DNA from: Cylicocyclus nassatus
Lineage: Eukaryota; Nematoda; Chromadorea; Rhabditida; Strongylidae
Assembly (NCBI GenBank): GCA_958299035.1
Contig: CATQJL010000001.1
Span: 83,267,071-83,331,070, forward strand
Direction: 5' to 3'
Length of the DNA stretch: 64,000 nt
In this document: piece by piece, positions 46,316 to 57,477 of the stretch
Numbering within the stretch: position 1 is the first letter of the stretch
Layout of the letters: the number at the start of each line of letters is the position of its first letter
Notes under the pieces: model-generated
Databases searched by the model: none
Seen by the model: only the letters and a program-made list of their open reading frames with translations
What the model was told of the DNA's origin: nothing
Program-made: the position numbers and the translations under genes

Positions 46316-47266
46316 ATTAGGTTGTCAAGAAAATAATGTCCGTTTTTATTTGCTTGCTTTAACAAAGCAAGCAGACTCAACCCAACAAAGGGTAAGGGGT
46401 ACTGTTCGATAGAGCAAAGCAAGCTCTACAAGATGGCACTCATGCCTTTGCGCCATGCTCGATCCACGGAGAGTTCGAACTCAAAATCTAAAGATTTCCA
46501 AATGCCCAAAAAATCGAAAAAAAATCAGATCTTCGTCCAAATAATTTCTACGGACCTCCCACTCGCTCACATCAATACTATCGATATCTGATATCCATAT
46601 GTGCGATTGCCGTATTTTTTCCTTGACTAGGAACTGAGAAAACGAAAATTTCCCTGATTTTCTCAAAGCAATGCTGAGCCGTTTTTGCATATGTAGTTCT
46701 ACACTACAAGCCTAGGTAAGTATAACTGTAGATTTTCAGCCTATTTCGAGCGGTAGTTTTCGAGAAATGTCGATTTTAGCACTGAAACTAAAACGAAAAA
46801 ATCTGAATTCGTTATTATTCGAAAAGTACCGCTTGGAATGGGCTGAAAATCTACAGTTATATTCACCTAGGCTTGTAGTGTAGAACTACATATGCAAAAA
46901 CGGCCCAGCATTGCTTTGAGAAAATCAGGGAAATTTTCGTTTTCTCAGTTCCTAGTCAAGGAAAAAATACGGCAATCGCACATATGGATATCAGATATCG
47001 ATAGTATTGATGTGAGCGAGTGGGAGGTCCGTAGAAATTATTTGGACGAAGATCTGATTTTTTTCGATTTTTTGGGCATTTGGAAATCTTTAGATTTTGA
47101 GTTCGAACTCTCCGTGGATCGAGCATGGCGCAAAGGCATGAGTGCCATCTTGTAGAGCTTGCTTTGCTCTATCGAACAGTACCCCTTACTCTTTGTTGGG
47201 TTGAGTCTGGTTGCTTTGTTAAAGCAAGCAGATAAAAACGGACATTATTTTCTTGACAACCTAATA
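46316..47266. mobile_element. Mariner-type foldback element (0.95 kb)
   Basis: Both ends read TATTAGGTTGTCAAGAAAAT going inwards. The arms, about 400 bp each, are near-perfect reverse complements around a short centre at 46720-46860. The mirrored frames at 46481-46690 (-) and 46892-47155 (+) share SFSQFLVKEKIRQSHIW, which follows from the palindrome rather than from two genes. It interrupts the E flank relative to 1437 in A. Confidence 0.8.
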
Positions 47267-47301
47267 ACATCGTTCACGGTTTGAATTGAGCTCTGTAAAC
47301 T

Positions 47302-47619
47302 ACTGGCTGGCTTATCCGGCTCCGCCCGGCCCTGTCAAAGCACTGTGATAGAGCTCTCATCCCTATGCAGTACAACTTTCCCTGTGCCCACGCCTACATG
47401 CCAATTCACTATTCCCGCTGTTTTAGTAATCAGCTTGCTCGATCATCCCCTGTGCCAAATCCGAGCCCCGAAGCTCAAACTTTGCGGAAAAATCGATAAA
47501 ATCGATGTCGAACGATGACGAAAAGTGGTCTATGACATCCGCCCGGCCCCGAAGTGTTGTGTACAAAGTTTGGTCCAGATCGGTTCAGAAATGGAATTTT
47601 CTATTCGGAGCATACGTTC

Positions 47620-47687
<68 letters not shown>

Positions 47688-49343
47688 CAGACCAGACCAG
47701 ACCAGACCAGACCAGATCAGACCAGATCAGACCAAATCAGACCAGATCAGACCAGATCAGACCAGATCAGACCAGATCAGACCAGATCAGACCAGATCAG
47801 ACCAGATCAGACCAGATCAGACCAGATCAGACCAGATCAGACCAGATCAGACCAGATCAGACCAGATCAGACCAGATCAGACGCAGACAGACGCAGACAG
47901 ACGCAGACAGACGCAGACAGACGCAGACAGACGCAGACAGACGCAGACAGACGCAGACAGACGCAGACAGACAGACGCAGACAGACGCAGACAGACAGAC
48001 GCAGACAGACGCAGACAGACAGACGCAGACAGACGCAGACAGACAGACGCAGACAGACGCAGACAGACAGACGCAGACAGACGCAGACAGACAGACGCAG
48101 ACAGACGCAGACAGACAGACGCAGACAGACGCAGACAGACAGACGCAGACAGACGCAGACAGACAGACGCAGACAGACGCAGACAGACAGACGCAGACAG
48201 ACGCAGACAGACAGACGCAGACAGACGCAGACAGACGCAGACAGACAGACGCAGACAGACGCAGACAGACAGACGCAGACAGACGCAGACAGACAGACGC
48301 AGACAGACAGACACAGACAGACGCAGACAGACAGACACAGACAGACGCAGACAGACAGACACAGACAGACGCAGACAGACAGACACAGACAGACGCAGAC
48401 AGACAGACACAGACAGACGCAGACAGACAGACACAGACAGACGCAGACAGACAGACACAGACAGACGCAGACAGACAGACACAAACAGACGCAGACAGAC
48501 AGACACAGACAGACGCAGACAGACAGACACAGACAGACGCAGACAGACAGACACAGACAGACGCAGACAGACAGACACAGACAGACGCAGACAGACAGAC
48601 ACAGACAGACGCAGACAGACAGACACAGACAGACGCAGACAGACAGACACAGACAGACGCAGACAGACAGACACAGACAGACGCAGACAGACAGACACAG
48701 ACAGACGCAGACAGACAGACACAGACAGACGCAGACAGACAGACACAGACAGACGCAGACAGACAGACACAGACAGACGCAGACAGACAGACACAGACAG
48801 ACGCAGACAGACAGACACAGACAGACGCAGACAGACAGACACAGACAGACGCAGACAGACAGACACAGACAGACGCAGACAGACAGACACAGACAGACGC
48901 AGACAGACAGACACAGACAGACGCAGACAGACAGACACAGACAGATGCAGACAGACAGACACAGACAGACGCAGACAGACAGACACAGACAGACGCAGAC
49001 AGACAGACACAGACAGACGCAGACAGACAGACACAGACAGACGCAGACAGACAGACACGGACAGACGCAGACAGACAGACACAGACAGACGCAGACAGAC
49101 AGACACAGACAGACGCAGACAGACAGACACAGACAGACGCAGACAGACAGACACAGACAGACGCAGACAGACAGACACAGACGGACAGACAGACATACAG
49201 ACATACAGACATACAGACATACAGACATACAGACATACAGACATACAGACATACAGACATACAGACAGACAGACAGATATGCAAACGTACAGACAGACAG
49301 ACGGACAAACATACAAACAGACATTCAGATTTATATATAAGAT
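47302..49343. mobile_element. CTGGCTGG-type element carrying a long CAGA array
   Basis: The left end ACTGGCTGGCTTATCCGGCT and the right end TTTATATATAAGAT match the element in gene D. It interrupts the A-like flank at GTAAACT/ATGTGTG (A: about 1480-1492). The left third holds ATCGATAAAATCGATGTCGA and AATGGAATTTTCTATTCGGA, as in the other copies; the rest is the CAGA array. Confidence 0.75.
47612..49275 (+). repeat. 1.7-kb CAGA-derived tandem array in layers
   Basis: Successive domains: (CAGA)n at about 47612-47685, (CCAGA)n, (CCAGATCAGA)n to 47880, (CAGACAGACG)n to about 47970, then ~24-bp units mixing CAGACAGACGCAGACAGACG, then units with CACAGACAGACGCAGACAGA to about 49180, and (CATACAGA)n to about 49265. 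The array keeps all six frames open for up to about 600 codons (QTDR or SVCL repeats); these are not genes. Confidence 0.95.
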
Positions 49344-49520
49344 ATGTGTGTTCGATCGCCCGAAAATTTGAATGTATTTCGATAAATCATGCTAAAGCAT
49401 TGTTGAAATATGAAATAGTTGGTGCGATATCGCCGAAAAAACTATATCGTGCCTCTGAATAACCAAAATATTTTTATTCAATTTCTCTTTGAGAAATACA
49501 GACGGTTTTCAATGTAACTG
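49344..49520 (+). other. Remnant of gene E 3' flank
   Basis: ATGTGTGTTCGATCGCCCGA through GAATAACCAAAATATTTTTA matches 1488-1660 downstream of gene A. It resumes after the CAGA-bearing element. Confidence 0.7.
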
Positions 49521-49807
49521 CAGAGTACTGGGGCAGGGCACCTTACCACCGCTCAAGTGCAGACCTACCTACAGTTCATTACTTACTTAGATACTTAGAT
49601 GGCCCGTCTTCACGTAGCGGCCCCAGCACAAGAGTTCCCATTTGTCCCTGTCCTCAGCTTATTCAAGAATTTAGGATCCATTCGTTACAGTAACGATCTA
49701 ATCAACTCATTGACGACGACGCCTAATTTTGCGTGGCCACGCGATTTTGCACAACACTTTCGATGAGGGACAGTTTTGGGGTTATTTACGAAATGCAGTG
49801 TTGTTTT
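49521..49807. other. No gene seen
   Basis: A short spacer with no open frame, repeat or RNA gene that I can support. Confidence 0.4.
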
Positions 49808-50073
49808 ATAAACAACTAGCTGGCTTACCCGGCTCCGCCGTATGTTCCGAATAGAAAATTCCATTTCGGAACCGATCGGGACCAAACTTGGCACACATAC
49901 ATTTCGGGCCCCGGCGGGTGTCATAAGGTACTTTTCGACATCGATCGATGACGAAAAGTACCTTATGACACCCGCCGGGGCCCGAAGTGTATGTGTGCCA
50001 AGTTTGGTCCGGATCGGTTAAGAAATGGAATTTTCTGTTCGGAACATACGGCGGAGCCGGGTAAGCCAGCTAG
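49808..50073. mobile_element. Complete small foldback, ACTAGCTGG family
   Basis: A near-perfect palindrome of about 266 bp centred on CATCGATCGATG (about 49940). Both ends read AACTAGCTGGCTTACCCGGC inwards and the arms contain CCGCCGTATGTTCCGAATAG or the like. It is the shortest member of the family that also sits in genes D and E, and may be the basic form. Confidence 0.85.
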
Positions 50074-50494
50074 TTTCATAATATAATTGACTAGATGCCT
50101 GCACATTATCAACTACAAGCATTGAGCTCCTTGGCGCACTTGCAAGGCTCTTCTGAGAAAAGTTTGAAGAGCATGGTGCAAGATGGCCAGCAAGTATGAT
50201 CATAGAATACTGAGCAGAAAAAAATTATCTGTTCAGTATTCAATCGTCTGCTCTGTTGATCGCATAAATATTGCAAAATATGGATTCCAATACCTCTACT
50301 ACATGCTCATATTTTGCGCCTGTTCCCAGCAATAATTTTGAGCACTGCGGTGTGCTTAACTCGGTGCTGTAGCAACACAAGTGCTTTTCCGATTGAAATA
50401 AATGACGAGGTGTTCAAAGGAGTCACTTAAATTCGGAAATGGTATCGAACGTTCGTAACGTCAAGCGCTGCTCCGCAGTATATTTGGGTCCGAA
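50074..50494. other. No gene seen
   Basis: AT-rich spacer with no frame that I can support. Confidence 0.4.
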
Positions 50495-50825
50495 TCGAAT
50501 AGAAATTCGATCATTCGAATAAAACATTCGAATATATTCGTATTCGAAATTCGATATTCGGAGTTCTTCTATTTTCGAATAATATTCGAAACTCGAATAA
50601 TTGAGAAAACGGAGTTTCGAATAAAATTCGGAACTCGAATAATCAAAAAACAGGGTTTCGAAAATTATTCGAATACTCGAATAATCAAAAAACGAGGTTT
50701 CGTATATTATTCGAAAACTCGAATAATCAAAAACGGGGTTTCGAATAGATATTATTCGAATGTTTTATTCGAATGTTTATTCGAATTCGTATTCGAATAT
50801 ACTCCGTATTCAGATTATTCGACTT
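50495..50825. repeat. ATTCGAA-rich degenerate array
   Basis: Repeats of TATTCGAA and ACTCGAATAATCAAAAA words at ~40-50-bp spacing, each block ending (A/G)GGTTTCGAATA. Same composition as 10335-10740. Confidence 0.75.
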
Positions 50826-51142
50826 TGTTGCAAAGACAAATGCTGAATATCAAGCTCACTTCGTCCGCATTTTTTTTTCGCAAAACTCGGTAATGCATCT
50901 TTTGCAACCGGTGTACCTTTGAACTGTATGGAAAGTCGCATTCTTCCGACTGCTTGCGACAGTAAAAAAATCATAAGTTTAATTGATGTTTTTTCGATCA
51001 GTGAGATTGTTCGCACTGCTATTGGCACCAAATCAGCAAAGAAGATATCAAATTCAAGCTCATGTTCTGAGTACATACTGAATTGAAATGGCTGTTCTTC
51101 TTTTTTTGCATTGCTCATGCTTGCGGTACGCAAAGCCCACAC
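50810..51142 (-). CDS. Unidentified open frame, 110 codons
   Basis: The frame contains QFSMYSEHELEFDIFFADLV and SIQFKGTPVAKDALPSF, which look protein-like in composition. A TTTCAG/TATG-type acceptor at about 51085 (on the - strand) could make it an exon. Further - strand frames at 51377-51613 might be upstream exons. I do not recognise a family and there is no paralogue in the window. Chance is a real possibility. Confidence 0.25.
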   Translation of the reverse strand: MWALRTASMSNAKKEEQPFQFSMYSEHELEFDIFFADLVPIAVRTISLIEKTSIKLMIFLLSQAVGRMRLSIQFKGTPVAKDALPSFAKKKCGRSELDIQHLSLQQSRII

Positions 51143-52127
51143 TAGTGAGCACTCTTGCTCGCATAAATCATTTCAAAACTGCCTATTCGTTACCTTGGAG
51201 TTTTTTGCGAATTGGTATATATTGAGTAAAGGACATCGCAGTTGTAGTGCAGGATTAGACGGTTTAGATCGCCGTACGCGATTTGCCAGTTACGAGATGT
51301 CTTCAGATGTAATGGCAGTCTACCACAAATGTTTAGCGTGTACAACATACTAAAATGATAGATGCATTCTGTACTTTCAGAATAGGTTTTGGACAATTTG
51401 AGTATTGCCATACCACGTCGCCACTGAAATGCCTGCTGTATGCCCGGGGTTGTAGGGGCATTCGTGCTCGCTTCGCGGAGGAAACCACATGCCTTCGTCT
51501 ACGACTAGCGTATACCACACAAGACGAAAGTCTCCGATGAACAGGCAATGTATCGTAGCATTTGTGGAATTTGAGTACATATGTGGCCACCTTATTGCTT
51601 CAAAAGATCGCACACCTAGCGCTATGAATCCGAACAGCTCGTTAGGTGCTTACAACAAGTTGCAATGTTTCTCATTTTTAGATTTTAGCTCAGCCAATTT
51701 TATCTTTACTCTGCTAAACGTCTTTGAAATCCAGTGGAAGCCTGAAAAATAAGGTCTGCTGTTGAACAAAGCCGCAGGATCAAGGTGTATAAATGCGGTT
51801 CTTACCCGTGCGGTGCATAACGCGCAAAGATCACGAAGTGCAGCCGCTTACACGACGCGCGCGACCGCTCAAAGCTGGCTGGTGCACCTTCACGGATTAT
51901 GGGTAAAAATTTACTTTATCGATTTTATCGATTTTTGGAGAAGTTTGAGCTGCGGGGCTGGGAGTTGGTAGAGGGGTAAATGAGGGCGCTGATTGAAAAT
52001 AAAATTTACCATCGATTTCACCGATTTTTGAAAAATCTTGAGCTAGGAGTTGGTATAGGGGATACTAGGGGGCTATTATAATTGGATAGGCTTTAGCCAG
52101 ATATGTCGGCAAGTTTGAGATGTGATT
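51143..52127. other. No gene recognised; fragment of the ATCGAT-rich foldback family
   Basis: 51890-52080 contains TATCGATTTTATCGATTTTT and GGGGCTGGGAGTTGG words as in the arms of the element in gene D, so it is a decayed piece of that family. The rest holds only short frames. Confidence 0.45.
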
Positions 52128-52400
52128 GCTTTAGTTATTCGATAAATCATTCGAATATTTATTCGAAATTCGACTTCCAATGTTCGAATATATTCGATAT
52201 TCATTCATTCGATATTTTTGATTTTCCGAATTTATTCGAAATTCATTCATTCGATATTTTTGATTTTCCGAATTTATTCGAAATTCATTCATTCGATATT
52301 TTTGATTTTCCGAATTTATTCGATATTCGTTTATTCGAGATTTTTTATTTTGGAATTTATTCGATATTCATTCATTCGATGAAAAATTATCGAATTACCC
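52128..52400. repeat. ATTCGAA-type array with a 46-bp period
   Basis: Successive units TTCATTCATTCGATATTTTT plus GATTTTCCGAATTTATTCGA at about 46-bp spacing. More regular than the other two ATTCGAA stretches. Confidence 0.75.
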
Positions 52401-52504
52401 AAGTATACTCCGCAGCCTGAAACAGAGAGGGTCCGCCACGAACCTTGTAACACTGGCGCTGAACTGTAGTTGAAAATTGCAACGACTGCCAAATCTGTTC
52501 TGTG

Positions 52505-53189
52505 GCGCAAAATGATGAGTCTTACTCATTTTTCAAACAATATCAGTAACTCAAGTTGTTGAATCTGTTTTCTGGATAGTTCAAATGTTTAATAGGTGTT
52601 TTCATATGGAAAAAGAGAGTTCGGTCTTTTATGTTCACTGTCTAAACATTCCAGCAATTTTCTTCATTATATGACTTTCCCTGGCATTTTATTCTCCTGA
52701 ACCAAGCACTACTTTCAAAGCGCAGCTTCAGGAGTGAAAACTGAGAGCAACAAAACTAGTACTTTCTTTTTCAGCACAGAGCTAGCTTGAAGGCCGTCCG
52801 GGCAGATTTGGACATTCTCGGTTGCTATCATAATCGAGTACTATGGCTGCGATCTAGAACTATGGTGCAAACCTGACCTCCAAACATCCGCTCAAAAAGG
52901 AGAAAATTGTCGCACAAAGCCTCGAAATCTCCCAACTCCCCGCTCCACTCCCTGGTGAGGGCAACCTCCTCGAATGATCTTCCCAGACCTTGACACGTTC
53001 TCACATGGCGAGCACATTTGGAAGAACAGCGCCAGGGGCTGTCGTCCACAGCTCTCGAAAAATAGTTCTAAAAAAGGATTTCTTGAGAAATTCACCTTTG
53101 ATTCCATCTTTGGAATCAGCGCCATGAGAATGACCAGCGCCTAGATAAAGCAAAAGTGGAGGTTGAGGATCTGTCCGGACGCAGTCTCA
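52505..53189 (+). repeat. Upstream block of gene F, duplicated upstream of gene B
   Basis: Collinear with 8885-9546: CAAACAATATCAGTAACTCAA, TTAATAGGTGTTTTCATA, CCAAGCA(C/T)TACTTTCAAAGC and TTGGAATCAGCGCCATGA occur in the same order. No frame is conserved between the two copies. Confidence 0.65.
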
Positions 53190-53328
53190 AAAGCGGCGGC
53201 TCGAGAAAATTGCAATCAAAGGATTTCGTTGACGACTGCCCCGACTCGTGCAATTACACCATCGTGTGCGCGCCTTTTTAGAGCCTTTTCAGTTTGATAG
53301 TACGCTGCAGCGCGCGGGGACCTGGGCC

Positions 53329-54624
53329 TGTAGTAAACCCCCCGTACGTGCTGACGTATAGCTCGGAGTCTGCCGTGACATGTGCTGACTACCATGGAGC
53401 GAGGCAGGCAAGGCGGCTATCCTTTATCATTGCCGGCGAACGCAATCAATGCGAAGCGCCAGGGTAGTCCCACTTTGTCGCTATATATCGCGACATATCG
53501 CGACATATAGCGACATATTGCGACATGTCGTGACGGACGAGACGGCGAAATACTTTGTCCATCATGGAGACGCAGAGACATAGCGCAAGACTAGAGCTCG
53601 ACTACGCCAACCTCGCAATAGGTCGCACATGCACACAGTTCTCTATAACGCACGTCGACTGCAATCAATATCAACAGCTGACAAGCGCCTAACCGTTCGA
53701 CCAACGTGCCTATCCCCACTTCTTAGGTATTCTTGCCGCTCTACGCTTTGGCATTTAGAAAAGGTGAGTTTATTTCGATTGAAAAGTTTATTAGATTCGT
53801 TTATGGTCATATTTTATCGTGCTTACGCTAAATTTCTTCTTTATTCACACGATGCATTTCATTTGTGCACCAAATCTCTTCTTCATGCCAAAATTTGTCA
53901 AATAGTCAATTTTTCTTTTAATCTCAGTAGTTTACATCACATAATTTTGCTGAATTGCTATTCGCTAGCCGTGTACCTCTCGTTCCCTTTCGTTTTTGAG
54001 AGAAAGGGTCGTGTGGCTTACGGCTAAGAGAACAGCCTTTTTTTGAAAAGACCAAGGTAGTGAATGTTTGATAATGTCCTGATGTTTCCTATGCATGCCA
54101 ATATAGTGTGTCTTGGCTGCCAGCTTTCTTTACCAACAAGAAATTTGCTGATTTGTGTCTTTGCAAGAAAATACGGCTACCTGGCAAACTGCAAAAGGCA
54201 GCATGGCGCGGAATTCGAACCCAGCACCTTTAGCACACTCCCTCGTGACACTGGCGCTGCGCCACCTGCGCATTATCTACAAAGCGCCTTGGATAGACTT
54301 GTTTCAAAGCATTTGCACGTATAGAACTTCAGTACTAAGGAACCAGGCACTGCGAAAATAACTGCATATTCGTTCATACTGGTTTTGCTACAATTCCCCA
54401 TTTGCTATGTGCACCTTATCCTTCGTTTTAGTAGAATTCGGCAGTGTTCGTACGTATAGCGCAGCGCGCGTGAGCGCTGTTATCGCGGGTCATCAGCGGT
54501 TCGATGACGTGCGGAGACGCTCGTTTTGCGGCCCCTGCGGATAGCTCGCTATAGTCTTGCGAGATACTTCGAGCTATCACGACATAGTCCCTCTATGTTG
54601 TGACAACCAGGAGGGGTTTACTAC
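53329..54624. mobile_element. 1.3-kb element with GTAGTAAACCCC ends
   Basis: The inverted ends (T)GTAGTAAACCCC are flanked by GGGCC on both sides (53324-53328 and 54625-54629), a likely 5-bp duplication. A subterminal cluster at about 53477-53535 repeats TCGCGACATA and TAGCGACATA words, which could be transposase-binding sites. The frames 53629-54027 and 54064-54324 are not recognised. Confidence 0.6.
54201..54271 (-). other. tRNA-like sequence (possible SINE head)
   Basis: On the - strand an A-box-like TGGCGCAGCGCCAG and a B-box-like GGGTTCGAATTCC lie at tRNA-like spacing. The acceptor stem and the T stem do not pair well, so it is not a functional tRNA. A tRNA-derived SINE remnant inside the 1.3-kb element is the best guess. 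Confidence 0.4.
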
Positions 54625-54729
54625 GGGCCCTGAGAGCTCGCAGCATCTCTGTCCTTTGACCTCTTTCGATTGCTAAGCATTTCACATCCTTTTTTCTTAT
54701 CTTTCATTTCAGGCACTCTCATTTCAACA

Positions 54730-55530
54730 CGATCACGACAAGGCCGATTTTTCGATTACTGCCGTTTTGGACCAGAGCCTTTTTCGTGTCAACTTACGAC
54801 CCACCCTGGGTCGTATTGTCCGAAATGATAGTCTATTTTGGAAAAAATTCAACATGTCTCCGAGAATTTTCCCACAAGGGTTTCGAAGGCGCTGATTATT
54901 AGAATACAATTTATTTCTGTTTTTGGCATTATTGGGTAAGGTTACGGTAGTCATACTGTACGGACCCAACATCATTGATTTTCATGAAAAATTGTGTTTT
55001 GGGGTTATTTCACGTGCTGATCACGATTATGATGTTTACTTTGTTCAATACTTTCACACAGTCGGACTTCCGTAGCAGAACGATGGACTTTTCGTAAATC
55101 AAGAAACTAATGTAAGAAGGAGTTATTAGAAAGTGAGACTATCATTTTTGAAATCAGCAGCTAGAAAAATATATGTAAGGTTTGAGCTTCCTGGGATGAA
55201 CAATGCAAAAAATCAATAAAATCAATACCGATAGTTTTTTGATGGGCTAACATCAGTCTCGTGCTCTCCCCATATTTCTCGTGCATGTAAACTTTCGAAA
55301 ACAGCACCACTCTGCGAAAAATTTGAGCTAAAGTCTGTGCCTATTTTTATCTACGTATGCCTACAGTATTATTAAATTACAGTGCCCGAACCCGGATCAC
55401 TCTGGCTGGAGCTTTGCCAAGGTGTCCCCAATCATATGCTAAAACCCCGTAGAATTCCACCGCGAACTGGCAAAGTTAGAGTTTCAGAAATCTTACGACC
55501 CACCGGTGGGTCGTATTGTCGTGAATGTGT
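54730..55530 (+). repeat. Dispersed repeat, second copy
   Basis: Matches 28430-29320 (see there). It carries two short palindromes, ACGACCCACC...GGGTCGT at about 54797 and 55497. Confidence 0.5.
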
Positions 55531-55533
55531 TAA

Positions 55534-55935
55534 AGGCAGGCTCGGCAAATCTTAACCTAGTCAAACTTGTGCTTACCTGGGGTTTTTCAGCACGCTGATT
55601 CCGAAAATCCACTTTTGAAAGCTTGAAAACGGCGAAAATGAGCGATTTTAATGCCCTTCCCTTCGATACTGGACGAGTGGAGCAAGGCCGATGACGCTAA
55701 ATCGTGGCAGGACCCAATGGTTATAGCGTTGCGGCGGGCAGCCTCCAATGGTAAGAAGGAAATTGCCAACTCGTCCAGATGCGTGTAAGATTGGCCTGCG
55801 CGTGTAAGTTCGAGAGCGATTTTCTCGGTAAGGAAAGCATGCTGTGCAACCGGGATTTCACTGTTTTCATAGATGGGCGATAAGGAACCTACCGCTTAAA
55901 ATCCCTTGTTGTTGGATTTTGTCGATCCACTGCCT
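55534..55935. mobile_element. TTAA-flanked AGGCAG MITE (402 bp)
   Basis: TTAA at 55530-55533 and 55936-55939. The ends AGGCAGGCTCGGCAAA and AGGCAGTGGATCGACAAA are inverted partners. There is no coding capacity. Confidence 0.7.
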
Positions 55936-56185
55936 TTAATGGTTATGTGAGATCATCGTCGCGGTCAAAGTTAGAAGAAAGGATGCGCTTTCTTCGTAGT
56001 TGCAGTGGTGGCTATCGTGGTATGATTAGAATTGCATGTTCTCCTCGATGTTTTATAATGATTTGACAAGACCAGCAAAGATCACTGAACTGGTTACTTC
56101 AGCACTTTTATATCAGGGACACTACGTAGGAAATAAACATTCGAGTGGTCTCATCTAAGGAGATGCATGATAGCCACTACTACTT

Positions 56186-56360
56186 AAAGGCTGCTGCATG
56201 ACGAAGGCGCGATACCTTTGAGCGCAATAGCGGCTTTATTAGCCGCAGAGCGCATGAGGCGCAGGATTTACAACAACGGTGAGGATAAGGATACGTGCGC
56301 GCCGCGTTCGCACCCGCTCAACTAATACTACTTCTGCGCCTTCGTCATGCAGCAGCCTTT
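56186..56360. mobile_element. 175-bp MITE with perfect 25-bp ends
   Basis: Arms 56186-56210 and 56336-56360 (AAAGGCTGCTGCATGACGAA...) pair at 25 of 25 positions. Flanks are ACTT and ATAA. It is GC-rich inside and may be a relative of the AGGCAG group. Confidence 0.75.
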
Positions 56361-56640
56361 ATAACCAAAGCACATCTTTCCACCTTTGCTCGGCGATGAT
56401 TCACGATTTTGAAAATGAATGTTTCATACGTAAAACGAGGGACGCTTCAGGAAATGTGCTTAAGGTAATTTCTTCTTGCCTTTCAAAATTCATCAAACTA
56501 GAACGTAGGATATTTGATCATCGAGAGAAACTAAGAGAAAGGGAAAACGAATTGTTGCCTAGAATATAAAAACCAAGAAGAAAAAACGATATGAAATGCC
56601 CAGATTAAGAAAAAGAGCTTAAAGGACAGGGATGCTGCGA
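56361..56640 (+). other. Short open stretch, unassigned
   Basis: The frame with MIHDFENECFIRKTRDASG runs into a GTAATT donor-like site, and ERRIFDHREKLRERENE follows. It could be a gene fragment carried by the 3.5-kb element. No family is recognised. Confidence 0.2.
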
Positions 56641-57129
56641 GCTCTCAAGTCTCCGCCTCACTGTGGCGTACTGTCAAGCTGGAAAGGCTCCAAAAAGGCG
56701 CGTCCACGATGGTGTAATTGCACGAGTCGGAGCAGTCGTCGACAAATATCCTTTGCGAGCTTTCCACCCTTCCTTGGCCTTCTCGATGCGCTTTGTCTAG
56801 GGGTGTGCTTGAAAAGTCGAAGAAGTGCTTTTTATGGCTCTTGCGGTTCTGGAGATTGCTGGAGGGGATAAGCGAGCAATCGGCAACTGAGTCGCGATTG
56901 GCTGCCTGAGCCGATAAGCAATTGTCCCCAAAAAAGGCGAAATGACAGTGACCTGCAGCCAGTCGCTGTTTTGGCTGGAATCCGCGCCCTGCCCCTTCAG
57001 CAATTTCTAAGGCCAAAAAACGCCGAAAAAGCACTTTCTAGACTTTTCAAGCACAGCCTCGGACTCAGCGGATCCAAAAATGTAGGCGCTAAAAGCCCGC
57101 ACTTGTAATTTTCGCGAGCCACCGCTTCA

Positions 57130-57477
57130 AGGCACGAGCCATACTTGATCCATTCAATCCACTTGATGCAATGATCTACACCGTTATTGGTCAAATCGGT
57201 GAGCTCTCCTTTCGACCTCCAATGGCGAAGCGGATGTCCATGTGATCCCCTTGATCCATTTCATCCCATTCGCTATTGGTCAGTTCACTTGAACAATAGC
57301 GAAGTGAATTAAGGAGATAAGTAAAGCAAGTGAATTGGCATACGTAGAGCATACCGTATTCACGAGTGACGTAGGTTCCGGTCACAACAACATGCTTTGT
57401 GGCCCGATTTCAATGGGCGAGACTTTCGGGACGGGCGCGAAAAGGGAGGACATTTTGTGAGTGATCGCCGTGTGTAA
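57130..57477 (+). repeat. Upstream block of gene F, second part
   Basis: Collinear with 10100-10330 and then 10775-10885 on the B side. The B side has the ATTCGAA array (10335-10740) in addition, so that array was either gained in B or lost in F. Confidence 0.6.

Larger units (their letters stand above)
53217..56755. mobile_element. 3.5-kb TIR element nested in the AGGCAG MITE
   Basis: The ends CAAAGGAT...GACGACTGC(C/T)CCGACTCG are inverted and the pairing extends through TGCAATTACACCATCGTG, AGAGCTCGCAGCATC and TGTCCTTT, about 150 bp per arm. The left arm is itself cut by the element at 53329-54624. The interior holds a copy of the dispersed repeat at 28430-29320, a TTAA element and a MITE. 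No transposase is recognised. The B side (near 9570) is the empty site. Confidence 0.65.
53190..57129. mobile_element. AGGCAG MITE, third copy, split by a 3.5-kb insertion
   Basis: The left end (GCGGCGGCTCGAGAAAATTG) and the right half (CTTTCCACCCTTCCTTGGCC to TTTTCGCGAGCCACCGC) match the element at 9547-10093 on the B side. The two halves are separated by 53217-56755. Confidence 0.6.

Noticed and set aside
46481..47155. Two matching frames on opposite strands (SFSQFLVKEKIRQSHIW)
   Set aside because: Both come from the arms of one mariner-type palindrome. No transposase catalytic pattern is visible.
47505..49462. Frames of up to 645 codons (QTDR, SVCL and similar repeats) on both strands
   Set aside because: They exist because a CAGA-derived array lacks stop codons in every frame. 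The same DNA is open in six frames and is part of a transposable element.
53629..54027. 132-codon frame as a transposase
   Set aside because: No catalytic motif or known domain. It is rich in hydrophobic residues by chance composition.
54196..54283. Functional tRNA gene
   Set aside because: A and B boxes are recognisable, but the acceptor and T stems do not pair properly and no anticodon arm is convincing.
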